Source: JAWKIW01 sp046331175
GTDB lineage: Bacteria > Actinomycetota > Acidimicrobiia > Acidimicrobiales > Acidimicrobilacustridaceae
Direction of reading: 5' to 3'
DNA length: 64,000 bases
Assembly: GCA_046331175.1 (NCBI GenBank)
Contig: JAXLRI010000007.1
Location: 124,001 to 188,000, forward strand
Of the stretch, positions 46,203 to 55,151 are shown piece after piece (the stretch's first letter is position 1; each line of letters opens with the position of its first letter). The translations under genes were made by a program, and so were the position numbers. The notes below the pieces were generated by a model. That model made no database searches. It was not told where the DNA came from and saw only the letters and a program-made list of their open reading frames with translations.

Positions 46203-46661
46203 GTGGACGAGCCGATCGACGAGCCGGTGATCGACGAGCAGTGGCGCCACCGGCGGGCGGCGGGCCGGATCGCCGCCGGCCTCGCCGGTCTGGTGGCCCT
46301 GGCCGCCATCGCCGCGTGCGGCAGCAGCGGCACCGTCGACACGCCGCCGGGCACGACCGCCCGGCCCACCGGCACGACCGTGTGCGTCGCCCGCAACGTC
46401 ATGGAGAACGAAGCGACGACCATCACGATGGCATGCCCGCCGGTCCACGCCGACGACACGAAGGCGCGGCCCGACGTGACATCGGCGGTCGGGACGGTGC
46501 CGCCCATCGGCACCACCGCCACCACCTGCGTGTCGGCCCCGGCGTCGACCGCCGTCGGCCTGCCCGGCGGCGGCGAGATCGTGTGCTCCACCAACGACAC
46601 CGCGACCGGCCCCCCGAGGACGGCCACGACGGTGCCCCAGAGCACCACCACCTCGCGCTGA
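46203..46661 (+). CDS. Hypothetical lipoprotein
   Basis: A 152-residue protein: short acidic cytoplasmic start, hydrophobic helix with lipobox-like IAAC (Cys 39), then a Thr/Pro-rich region with two short Cys motifs (TTVCVARN, TTCVSAP), each close to a THR-rich repeat. The regular spacing of Cys and Thr-Thr runs suggests an internal duplication (TTVCVAR ... EATTITMACPP and TATTCVSAP ... GEIVCSTND). Unknown function; outside the cell. GTG start. Confidence 0.6.
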   Translation: MDEPIDEPVIDEQWRHRRAAGRIAAGLAGLVALAAIAACGSSGTVDTPPGTTARPTGTTVCVARNVMENEATTITMACPPVHADDTKARPDVTSAVGTVPPIGTTATTCVSAPASTAVGLPGGGEIVCSTNDTATGPPRTATTVPQSTTTSR

Positions 46662-46694
46662 GCACCGGCCGGCGAGCGCGCGGGCCCCGACCCG

Positions 46695-47504
46695 TCAGCG
46701 GTGGCGGCGGTCGGGCACCTCGTGCCAGGTCAGGTCACCGAACTCGGGGTGGCGCTTCTCGTGGAAGGCGGCCACGCCCTCGGCGTAGTCGGCCCCGCCG
46801 TAGGACGCCCGCCGCAGGCTCTGCAGCCGCTCCCACCGCTCGGGGTCGAGGGGTTGGCCGACGGTGAGCAGGCGGAACTGCTCCTTCATCGAGCGGATGG
46901 CCGCCGGCGAGTTGCGGGCGATGGTGGTGGCCATGTCGTAGGTGAAGGCCTCGAGCTCGTCGGTGGGTGCGCAGTGGTTGAGGATCCCCGACCGCAAGGC
47001 GTCGTCGGCGGTGACCTGCCGGGCGGTGAACAGCATCTCCTTGGCCTTGTGCAGGCCGGCCACGTTGACGACGTGGTTCAGGCCCGACGGGTTGTAGGCC
47101 AGGCCGAGCTTGGCCGGGGTGAGGGCGAACGACGCCCGCTCCGAGCCGATGGTGATGTCGCAGGTGAGCACCAGGTCGCACGCCCCGCCCCAGACCGAGC
47201 CCTCGATCATGGCGATGACCGGCACGGGGACCACCTGCACCTTGCGCAGCACGTCCTCGAGCGGCTCCTCCCACGACAGCGGGTCGTGGTCGCTCGGCAG
47301 CTCGTCGATGTCGTATCCGGCCGACCACACCTTCACGCCCGGCTGGGCCCGCAGCACGACGACACGGGCGCCCCGGTCGACGAGGTCGACGAGGCCGGCG
47401 CCCAGCTCGGCGAGCAGGGCGTGGCAGAGGCTGTTCGCCTTGGCCGGCCGGTCGAGGGTGAGGGTGCCGATGCGATCCGCCAGGTCGACGTGGACGAAGG
47501 TCAT
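46695..47504 (-). CDS. scpB: Methylmalonyl-CoA decarboxylase-like crotonase (ScpB type)
   Basis: A 269-residue crotonase that matches the E. coli ScpB pattern along its length: VKVWSAGYDIDELPS ... DPLSWEEPL, MIEGSVWGGACDL, FALTPAKLGLAYNPSGL and EGVAAFHEKRHPEF. Known members decarboxylate methylmalonyl-CoA to propionyl-CoA. E. coli ScpB has His in SAGHDI, here Tyr; the AYN Tyr is kept. Function as a decarboxylase is likely but not certain. Divergent from an SDR; it could feed propionyl-CoA metabolism from odd-chain or branched lipids. Confidence 0.75.
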   Translation of the reverse strand: MTFVHVDLADRIGTLTLDRPAKANSLCHALLAELGAGLVDLVDRGARVVVLRAQPGVKVWSAGYDIDELPSDHDPLSWEEPLEDVLRKVQVVPVPVIAMIEGSVWGGACDLVLTCDITIGSERASFALTPAKLGLAYNPSGLNHVVNVAGLHKAKEMLFTARQVTADDALRSGILNHCAPTDELEAFTYDMATTIARNSPAAIRSMKEQFRLLTVGQPLDPERWERLQSLRRASYGGADYAEGVAAFHEKRHPEFGDLTWHEVPDRRHR

Positions 47505-47523
47505 GCCCGCACCATGCCACGCG

Positions 47524-47529
47524 TAGGCT
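47524..47529 (+). promoter_or_regulatory. -10 box TAGGCT of a leaderless promoter
   Basis: TAGGCT ends 8 bases before the ATG at 47538, in the 33-base gap between the divergent ScpB-like and SDR genes. Confidence 0.5.
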
Positions 47530-47537
47530 CCACCCCG

Positions 47538-48392
47538 ATGAGCGACGAGCGCAGGACCGACCCGGCGACGCTGCCGGCCGAGCGACTGGCCGGCAAGGTG
47601 GTGATCGTGACCGGAGCGGCATCGGGCATCGGCGCCGCGTCGGTGCGCCGGGCCCTGGCCGAGGGCGCCACCGTGGTGGGCGCCGACGTGGCCCTCCCGA
47701 GCGACGGCGAGGCCCCTGCGGACCACGGCATCGACGCCGGCGACCGCTGGCGCCACGAGCTGGTCGACGTGACCGACGAGGCCGCCGTCGAGGCGTTCGT
47801 CGGCGCGGTGGCCGGCCGCGACGGCCGGGTCGACGGCCTCGTCAACGCCGCCGGCGTGGCCGGGGCCGGCGCCGTGCACGACCTCGACACCGCCGAGTGG
47901 CACCGGGTCATCGGCGTGAACCTCACCGGCACGTTCCTCGTGGCCAAGCACGTGCTGCGGGCGATGCTGGCCCAGGAGCCGAGCGCCATCGGCCAGCGCG
48001 GCGCCATCGTCACCCTGGCCTCGATCGAGGGGCTCGAGGGCACCGCCGGTGGCAGCGCGTACAACGCCTCGAAGGGCGGCGTGGTGCTGCTGACCAAGAA
48101 CATCGCCATCGACTACGGCGGCCAGGGCATCCGGGCCAACGCCATCTGCCCCGGGTTCATCTCCACGCCGATGACCCAGATCGTGTTCGACATCCCCGGG
48201 CTGGAGGCGATGCGGGCCGACTTCCTCCACGAGCACAAGCTGCGCCGCTTCGGCCGCCCCGACGAGGTGGCCGCGGTCGCCGCCTTCCTGCTGAGCGACG
48301 ACGCATCGTTCGTGACCGGCCACGCCATGACCGTCGACGGCGGCTACACGGCCGGCCGCGACCACCACATCACCGACGTGATGGGCCTCTGA
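47538..48392 (+). CDS. Short-chain dehydrogenase/reductase
   Basis: A 284-residue SDR with TGAASGIG, GADVAL (acidic residue, NAD likely), Ser in TLASIEGLEG, YNASK, and an ending TVDGGYTAGR typical of classical SDRs. Only 33 bases separate it from the divergent ScpB-like gene. Possibly a 3-hydroxyacyl or steroid dehydrogenase. It converges on the beta-type dehydrogenase gene with a 9-base gap. Confidence 0.86.
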   Translation: MSDERRTDPATLPAERLAGKVVIVTGAASGIGAASVRRALAEGATVVGADVALPSDGEAPADHGIDAGDRWRHELVDVTDEAAVEAFVGAVAGRDGRVDGLVNAAGVAGAGAVHDLDTAEWHRVIGVNLTGTFLVAKHVLRAMLAQEPSAIGQRGAIVTLASIEGLEGTAGGSAYNASKGGVVLLTKNIAIDYGGQGIRANAICPGFISTPMTQIVFDIPGLEAMRADFLHEHKLRRFGRPDEVAAVAAFLLSDDASFVTGHAMTVDGGYTAGRDHHITDVMGL

Positions 48393-48401
48393 CGCTCGCG
48401 G

Positions 48402-49505
48402 CTACGACGCGAGGAAGAGGTCGGCCACCCGCTCGCGGTGGGTGCCGTGGTAGCCGAGCAGCAGGTCGTCCTGCTTGGCCCGCTTGTAGAAGAGGTGGGC
48501 GTCGCAGTCCCACGTGAAGCCGACGCCGCCGTGGATCTGGATGCTCTCGCCGGTGACGGCGATGGCCGACTCGGGCACGTAGGCCTTGGCCATGGCGGCC
48601 GCCTCTTCCCGCACCGGGTCGTCGACGTCGGACGCCCAGGCGGCGTAGTGCGTGCCCACCCGTGACAGCTCGATGTGGTGGAGCATGTCGACGGCCTTGT
48701 GCTTGATCACCTGGAAGGTGGCGATGGGCCGGTCGAACTGCACCCGCACCTTGGCGTACTCGACGGCCAGGTGGTGGGCCGCCTCCATGGCGCCGATCAG
48801 CTCGGCGCACAGCGCCACGCAGGCGTCGTCGACGACGCGCCGCCAGATGGCGGTGTGGTCGCCCTCGGGCCCGACCGGCTCGGCGACCACGCCGTCGAGC
48901 GCCAGGCGGGCGACCTTGCGGGTGGGGTCCCACGTGGGGACCTCGACGGCGAGGCCGGTGGCGCCGGGGTTCTCGACCACGAAGGTGCCGAGGCCCTCCT
49001 GGGTGCGGGCCACGACCAGCACCCAGTCGGCGGTGTGGCCGTCGAGCACGACCGGCTTGAGGCCGTCGAGCAGCCAGCGCCCGGTCTTGCGGCTGGCTCG
49101 CGTCCGCACGCGGTCGACGACGTCGCCGTGGCCCTGCTCGTCGACGGCCACGGTGCCGCGGGTGCTGCCGTTGGCGAGGGCGCCGAGGCGGTCGTCGAGA
49201 CCCAGCCGCGTGGCGGCGAGCGTGGCGAGGACGGCCGACGAGAAGAACGGCCCCGGGAAGGCGCCCCGGCCCAGCTCCTCCTGCACGACGACCACGTCGG
49301 TGAGGCCGAGCCCGAGGCCGCCGTGCTCCTCGGGCACCAGCAGGCCGGTCCACCCCAGCTCGGCCAGCGTCGACCAGACCGCGGGGGTGACGCCCACCGG
49401 GTCGTCGAGCAGGCCGCGCACGTAGGCCGTGTCAGCGTCGCGCGAGACGAAGGACCGCACCGCGTCGCGCAGCGCGTCCTGCTCGTCGGAGAACGTGAAC
49501 TCCAT
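48402..49505 (-). CDS. Acyl-CoA dehydrogenase, small (beta-type) subunit
   Basis: A 367-residue protein: VPEEHGGLGLGLTDVVVVQEELG, VEYAKVRVQFDRPIATFQVIKHK and QIHGGVGFTWDCDAHLFYKRA, again the beta-type partner of a heteromeric enzyme. It is divergent from an alpha-type gene (49628) with palindrome copy 7 between them, the same arrangement as 41468/42667. The two beta genes are paralogues that keep the same C-terminal motif spacing. Confidence 0.88.
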   Translation of the reverse strand: MEFTFSDEQDALRDAVRSFVSRDADTAYVRGLLDDPVGVTPAVWSTLAELGWTGLLVPEEHGGLGLGLTDVVVVQEELGRGAFPGPFFSSAVLATLAATRLGLDDRLGALANGSTRGTVAVDEQGHGDVVDRVRTRASRKTGRWLLDGLKPVVLDGHTADWVLVVARTQEGLGTFVVENPGATGLAVEVPTWDPTRKVARLALDGVVAEPVGPEGDHTAIWRRVVDDACVALCAELIGAMEAAHHLAVEYAKVRVQFDRPIATFQVIKHKAVDMLHHIELSRVGTHYAAWASDVDDPVREEAAAMAKAYVPESAIAVTGESIQIHGGVGFTWDCDAHLFYKRAKQDDLLLGYHGTHRERVADLFLAS

Positions 49506-49550
49506 GCCTGCCTCCCGTCGTGGGACCGCGCCGGCGGCCGCGCGACAAAC

Positions 49551-49566
49551 CTGACGTGGGCGTCAC
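49551..49566. promoter_or_regulatory. Operator-like palindrome, copy 7
   Basis: CTGACGTGGGCGTCAC, one outer mismatch. It lies 45 bases from the leftward start 49505 and 61 from the rightward start 49628; TAGGGT at 49586-49591 may be the rightward -10. Confidence 0.7.
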
Positions 49567-49627
49567 CTTAGTGGGCCGGCCCGGCTAGGGTCGGGCCCGG
49601 ACAGCACCGGGTCCCGGGGGATCGCAC

Positions 49628-50860
<1,233 letters not shown>

Positions 50861-50884
50861 CCCTGGGCGCCGGCGCCGCGCCGC

Positions 50885-51892
50885 CTACAGCGGGGTGAAG
50901 GTGTCCTTGAGGTGGTCGAGCGAGTACACGCTCGGGTCGCTGCCGCCGACCGTGACGAGGTACACGCGGTTGTCGGTGGCGAAGGCCGTCACGTAGAAGG
51001 TCCCGTCGGGGCCCGCCACCACCGCATCGCGGGTGGGCTGGGTGCGCCCCTCACCGGGCGAGCTCTTGGCGACCTTGTCGCCACGCTTGGCCGCCCAGGC
51101 GGCGATCGTCTTCTGCAGCACCTGCTGGGGGTTGTCGGCCGCCGGCTGGTCGACGACGACGATGGCGTAGCCACCGTTGCCGTCGACGTCGAGGTAGGAG
51201 GCCGTGCCGACGTTGTTGCCGTCGATGGTCAACGAGTCCTTCATGACGATCGGGGCCTTGGGGTACTCGGCCCGGAAGGTGCCCTCGGGTGACGTGTAGA
51301 TGATCCAGCCCGCCTTGCCGGGCGGGAACTGGTTGGGGGCGAGGGTGCTCGACGTGCTCGAGGTGGCCTTGGGGTCGGCCAGCTGCACCTGGCCGAGCGG
51401 CGGGACGGTGGTGCCGTCGCCGGACCCGGTCGAGAGGGGCTCGGACTTGGGCCGGAACAGCACGATCACCAGCAGGATGACCACGACGGCGCCGCCGATG
51501 GCGGCGGCCACGACCCACGGCGGGGTCTTCTCGGCCAGTGGGGCCACCGGTGCCGGCCGGCCGCCGGGTCCGCCCGGTCCGCCGGGTCCGCCGAGGCCGC
51601 CGGGTCCGCCACCGGCACCGGCACTCGCACCGAAGCCACCCGGGCCGGGCGGGGGCGGCGTGGCACCCTCGGCGTCGTCGTCGGGCGGCGGGGGTGGTGG
51701 CGAGGGGTCGTCGGCCCTGGGCGCCGGGCCCGACGACGGCGGCAGGGCGGGCGGCGTCGCCGCCGGGCCGGCACCCGCCTCGGCCTCGGCCAGCGCGTCC
51801 TCGATCTCGGCCGCGGTCAGCCCGCAGGTGTGGCAGTGGTCCCAGTCCTCTTGGATGGGCGTGTAGCAGCGCGGACAGCGCGGCAGTGCCAT
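50885..51892 (-). CDS. Zinc-ribbon membrane protein with extracytoplasmic domain
   Basis: A 335-residue protein. Residues 1-25 form a zinc ribbon (CPRCYTP ... CHTCG); residues 30-120 are a Pro/Gly-rich linker with repeated GGPGG; then one transmembrane helix (VVAAAIGGAVVVILLVIVLF) and an outer domain of about 170 residues (WIIYTSPEGTFRAEYPKAP ... VYLVTVGGSDPSVYSLDH). The topology places the ribbon inside and the domain outside, suggesting a sensor or stress-response role; no family assigned. Confidence 0.7.
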   Translation of the reverse strand: MALPRCPRCYTPIQEDWDHCHTCGLTAAEIEDALAEAEAGAGPAATPPALPPSSGPAPRADDPSPPPPPPDDDAEGATPPPPGPGGFGASAGAGGGPGGLGGPGGPGGPGGRPAPVAPLAEKTPPWVVAAAIGGAVVVILLVIVLFRPKSEPLSTGSGDGTTVPPLGQVQLADPKATSSTSSTLAPNQFPPGKAGWIIYTSPEGTFRAEYPKAPIVMKDSLTIDGNNVGTASYLDVDGNGGYAIVVVDQPAADNPQQVLQKTIAAWAAKRGDKVAKSSPGEGRTQPTRDAVVAGPDGTFYVTAFATDNRVYLVTVGGSDPSVYSLDHLKDTFTPL

Positions 51893-52060
51893 CTCGACCC
51901 CTTCTCTCGTGGAACCGCTTCTCCCGTGGAGCCGCCGCTGCCCCCTGCGGGGATCCCCGTCCGGCTCCGCTCACAACCGAGTCGGCCGCGGCCGACGCCT
52001 CATGGTGGCATCCGGCGGCCCCCGTGTCAGGGAGGGCCCCGGCGCCACGGGCGAGGAGGC

Positions 52061-53293
52061 TCAGCCCAGCCGCTCGATCACGGTGGCGTTGGCCTGGCCG
52101 CCGCCCTCGCACATGGTCTGGAAGCCGAGCCGGCCGCCGGTCTCCTCGAGCTGGCACAGCAGCGTGGTCATCAGCCGCACCCCGCTGGCGCCGAGCGGGT
52201 GCCCGATGGCGATGGCGCCACCCCGCGGGTTGTAGCGCTCGGGGTCGGGGGCGAACTCGGCGGCCCACATGAGGGCGATGGCGGCGAAGGCCTCGTTGCA
52301 CTCGATGGCGTCGAACTGGTCGATCGTGAGTCCGGTGCGGTCGAGCAGCTTGCGGGTGACCGGGTTGGGCGCCGACAGCACGAGGACGGCGTCGTCGGCT
52401 CCCACGACCATGTGGCGGATCCGCGCCCGGATGGGGAGGCCGAGCGCCTCGGCGACGGAGCGGTCGGCGACGAGCATGGCGGCGGCGCCGTCGCTCATCT
52501 GCGAGGAGTTCCCGGCGGTGATGGAGGGGGCGATCGACGGGTCCCACCCGGCCGCCGACGGCAGGCCGGCGAGGATCTCGGCGGTGGTGCCCGGGCGGAT
52601 GCCCTCGTCGGACACGACCAGCTCGTCGGTCGGCAGGCCGTCGGGCCCCTTGCGCGGGACCGCCACGATCTCGGCCGCCGACCGACCGTCCGTGGTGGCG
52701 GCGTGGGCCCGCTGGTGGCTGCGGACGGCGAGCTCGTCCATCTGCTCGCGCGTGATGCCGTGGCGGTCGGCGAGGATCTGGGCCACCTCGAACTGGGTCA
52801 TGAGCTGGCCGTCGCACGCGTCGAGGAAGTCGCGGGAGAAGGGGCCCTGACCGCCGACCTGGAAGGCGTCGTCGTCCTTGCCGATGGTGACCGGCTTGGA
52901 CGTGGCGTTGGAGGCCATCGGCGCACGCGTCATCGACTCGACCCCGCAGGCGATGGCGAGGTCGTAGCTGCCGGCGAGCACGCCCTGGGCGGCGAAGTGG
53001 ACCGCCTGCTGCGACGAGCCGCACTGCCGGTCCACGGTGGTGGCGGCCACCGACTGGGGCAGGCCCGCGGCGACCCACGCGTTGCGGGTGACGTTGCAGC
53101 CCTGCTCGCCGGACTGCGTGATGCACCCACCGATCACGTCGTCGATGCGCTCGGGGTCGACCCCGGTGCGGTCGAGCAGCGCCAGCAGCGCGTGGGCGAG
53201 CAGGTCGGTCGGGTGCCAGGTCGACAGCACCCCCTTGCGTTTGCCGATCGGCGTGCGGATGGTGTCGACGATGACCGCTTCGCGGACGCTCAC
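52061..53293 (-). CDS. Acetyl-CoA C-acyltransferase (thiolase)
   Basis: A 410-residue thiolase with Cys in DRQCGSSQQAVHFAAQG near residue 91, NEAFAAIA, His in GHPLGASG and Cys in TMCEGGGQANAT. Full catalytic set, so it should cleave 3-ketoacyl-CoA. GTG 53293 is preceded by GGAGGGGGAG and the palindrome at 53337-53352 is 43 bases upstream, which puts it in the shared regulon. Divergent from the first of two exported paralogues. Confidence 0.92.
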   Translation of the reverse strand: MSVREAVIVDTIRTPIGKRKGVLSTWHPTDLLAHALLALLDRTGVDPERIDDVIGGCITQSGEQGCNVTRNAWVAAGLPQSVAATTVDRQCGSSQQAVHFAAQGVLAGSYDLAIACGVESMTRAPMASNATSKPVTIGKDDDAFQVGGQGPFSRDFLDACDGQLMTQFEVAQILADRHGITREQMDELAVRSHQRAHAATTDGRSAAEIVAVPRKGPDGLPTDELVVSDEGIRPGTTAEILAGLPSAAGWDPSIAPSITAGNSSQMSDGAAAMLVADRSVAEALGLPIRARIRHMVVGADDAVLVLSAPNPVTRKLLDRTGLTIDQFDAIECNEAFAAIALMWAAEFAPDPERYNPRGGAIAIGHPLGASGVRLMTTLLCQLEETGGRLGFQTMCEGGGQANATVIERLG

Positions 53294-53336
53294 GCTGGTG
53301 CTCCCCCTCCGGCGGCGGCCGGCGGCCACCCTCTAC

Positions 53337-53352
53337 CTGACGTCGGCGTCAG
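53337..53352. promoter_or_regulatory. Operator-like palindrome, copy 8
   Basis: CTGACGTCGGCGTCAG between the thiolase start (53293) and the exported-protein start (53417). Closer to the thiolase. Confidence 0.72.
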
Positions 53353-53403
53353 CCTAGGCCGCGCCCCGCCCGGTGGCGCCCGTGAGCGCCGGCGGGGGCC
53401 GTC

Positions 53404-53409
53404 TACCCT
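53404..53409 (+). promoter_or_regulatory. -10 box TACCCT of a leaderless promoter
   Basis: TACCCT ends 7 bases before the ATG at 53417. Confidence 0.5.
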
Positions 53410-53416
53410 GGCCGCC

Positions 53417-54205
53417 ATGGCCGCTCCCGGTGCCCTCCGACTCCGCGCCCTCGCCGCCGGCGCCCTCGCCGCCGCCACGCTCGCCGTCGGCGTCGCCTGC
53501 ACGAAGGCCGAGAACGTCCCCACCGACACGGTGGCGCCGTCGTCCTCGACCACCGCCAGCACGGCCGCCCCCGACACCACGAGGGCCCCCGGCACCACCC
53601 GGGCTCCCGGCACCACCGTCCGGCGATCGGGCACCACCGTGAAGGGCGGCGCCTCGTCGACCGCCCTCGGCGGCATCGACCCGGCGACGTTCGACGTCCT
53701 CGATCCGGGCACGCCCTACTCGCGCTACGTCACCGTCGAGGACGACACCACGGCCATCTCCGTCGACCTGCCCGCTTCCTGGCACACCGACGGCCGGCTG
53801 CGGACCCTGGAGAACAACGACCTGCCGTCGGTGAACGCCGCCACCGATCTCGACGCCTACCTGGCCAACGAGTCGACGCCGGGCATGCGCTTCTCGGCCT
53901 ACCGCGGCCCGCTGCGCGCCAAGGGCGAGGCCTGGGCCCTCGACCACCTGGCCGAGATCGACGGGATCTCGTCGTGCACCGGCAAGCCCGAGCGGGTCGC
54001 CTTCGAGGACGGCGGCTACCGCGGGTCGGCGGTGGTCACCACCGGCTGCGGCGTCGACGGCCAGCTGGTCAACGTCCACATCGTCGCCTCCGACCGCCAG
54101 GGCACCGGCGCCCTGGCCGTGATCCAGGTGCAGCTGAAGACCCAGGCCGACGTCGAGGCGCTGGCCAAGGTGATCTCCAGCTTCAAGGTGCCCACCGACG
54201 GCTGA
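53417..54205 (+). CDS. Hypothetical lipoprotein, paralogue A
   Basis: A 262-residue protein with signal peptide and lipobox (AVGVAC, Cys 28), a long Thr/Pro/Ser spacer with repeated APGTTR, and a C-terminal domain (GGIDPATFDVLDPGTPYSRYVTVEDDTTAISVDLPASWHTD ... CTGKPERVAF ... TTGCG). A single disulfide pair (CTGKPE and TGCGVD) is likely. Shares its domain with the next gene. Unknown function. Confidence 0.65.
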   Translation: MAAPGALRLRALAAGALAAATLAVGVACTKAENVPTDTVAPSSSTTASTAAPDTTRAPGTTRAPGTTVRRSGTTVKGGASSTALGGIDPATFDVLDPGTPYSRYVTVEDDTTAISVDLPASWHTDGRLRTLENNDLPSVNAATDLDAYLANESTPGMRFSAYRGPLRAKGEAWALDHLAEIDGISSCTGKPERVAFEDGGYRGSAVVTTGCGVDGQLVNVHIVASDRQGTGALAVIQVQLKTQADVEALAKVISSFKVPTDG

Positions 54206-54291
54206 CCGAGGCCACGAGGCGCTGGGTCACGGCCCCCGCGCAGGACCACCGACCCTGGCGCCCGGCGCGCCGGCGTCGCAGGCTCACGACC

Positions 54292-55095
54292 ATGGACCGT
54301 CGCCGCACCCCGCCCGCCTTCGTCCCGGTCTCCGTGCTGGTCGCCGTGGCGGCCGTCGTGCTGGCGGGCTGCTCGTCGTCGCCGAGCAGCGGCGACGGAG
54401 GCGGAGGGGCGACCATCGCCGCCCCGACCACCACGACCGCCACGACGGGCGGCTCGGCCTCCACGGCCGGCCCCGGCACCACCGCCCGCCGCCCGCCGCC
54501 GACGACGCCCGGCCCATCCACCACGACTCGCAGCGGATCGGCTGCGGCGACGGTCACCCGCGACGACCTCGGTGGCATCGACCCGGCCTCGCTCGGCGAG
54601 CTGCCGACCGACGCGCCCTACGGCCGGTACGCGACGATCCGCGACGACACCGGCCAGGTGAGCGCCGAGGTCCCGGTGACGTGGGAGCACGACGGGAGCA
54701 TCCGCACCATCACCGAGGTCGACGTGCCCAACGTGGTGGCGGCGCCGCTGCTGCAGGACTACTACGACGACCGCACGAGCCCGGGCATGCGCCTGGCCGC
54801 CTACCAGGGCGAGCTGGCGGACAAGGGGATCGACTGGGCCCTGCGCCACGAGGGCGAGGTCGACCACCTCGACCGGTGCACCGGCACCTCCGAGACCACG
54901 CCGTTCTCGCTCGGCTCGCGGGAGGGCACGGCCCAGGTCACCACTGGGTGCGGACGGAGCGGGGACGTGACCGTGGTCCAGGTGGCGGCCGCGACCCCCG
55001 ACGGTGGCGACCTGGCCGTGCTCCAGGTGGCCCTCGTGTCGACCGCCGACGTGGCGGCGCTGGCCACGATCCTCGGTTCGATGGCGGTGCCCTGA
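54292..55095 (+). CDS. Hypothetical lipoprotein, paralogue B
   Basis: A 267-residue paralogue of the preceding protein: lipobox VLAGC (Cys 27), Thr/Pro-rich spacer, then LGGIDPASLGELPTDAPYGRYATIRDDTGQVSAEVPVTWEHD, CTGTSE and TTGCGRS at matching places. The tandem copies keep the same Cys spacing but differ strongly in the spacer. The ATG is 86 bases after the previous stop. Role unknown; probably envelope-located. Confidence 0.65.
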   Translation: MDRRRTPPAFVPVSVLVAVAAVVLAGCSSSPSSGDGGGGATIAAPTTTTATTGGSASTAGPGTTARRPPPTTPGPSTTTRSGSAAATVTRDDLGGIDPASLGELPTDAPYGRYATIRDDTGQVSAEVPVTWEHDGSIRTITEVDVPNVVAAPLLQDYYDDRTSPGMRLAAYQGELADKGIDWALRHEGEVDHLDRCTGTSETTPFSLGSREGTAQVTTGCGRSGDVTVVQVAAATPDGGDLAVLQVALVSTADVAALATILGSMAVP

Positions 55096-55120
55096 GGTCC
55101 TCCGCCCGCCGTGGGGATAC

Positions 55121-55136
55121 CTGACATGGACGTCAG
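55121..55136. promoter_or_regulatory. Operator-like palindrome, copy 9
   Basis: CTGACATGGACGTCAG, ending 15 bases before the ATG at 55152 and 1 base before the TAGGCT -10 box. Confidence 0.75.
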
Positions 55137-55137
55137 G

Positions 55138-55143
55138 TAGGCT
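55138..55143 (+). promoter_or_regulatory. -10 box TAGGCT of a leaderless promoter
   Basis: TAGGCT ends 8 bases before the ATG at 55152, directly behind palindrome copy 9. Confidence 0.5.
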
Positions 55144-55151
55144 GCCCCGCC

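Noticed and set aside
51538..51640. GGPGG repeats as a collagen-like domain
   Set aside because: The stretch is a short Pro/Gly linker between the ribbon and the membrane helix.
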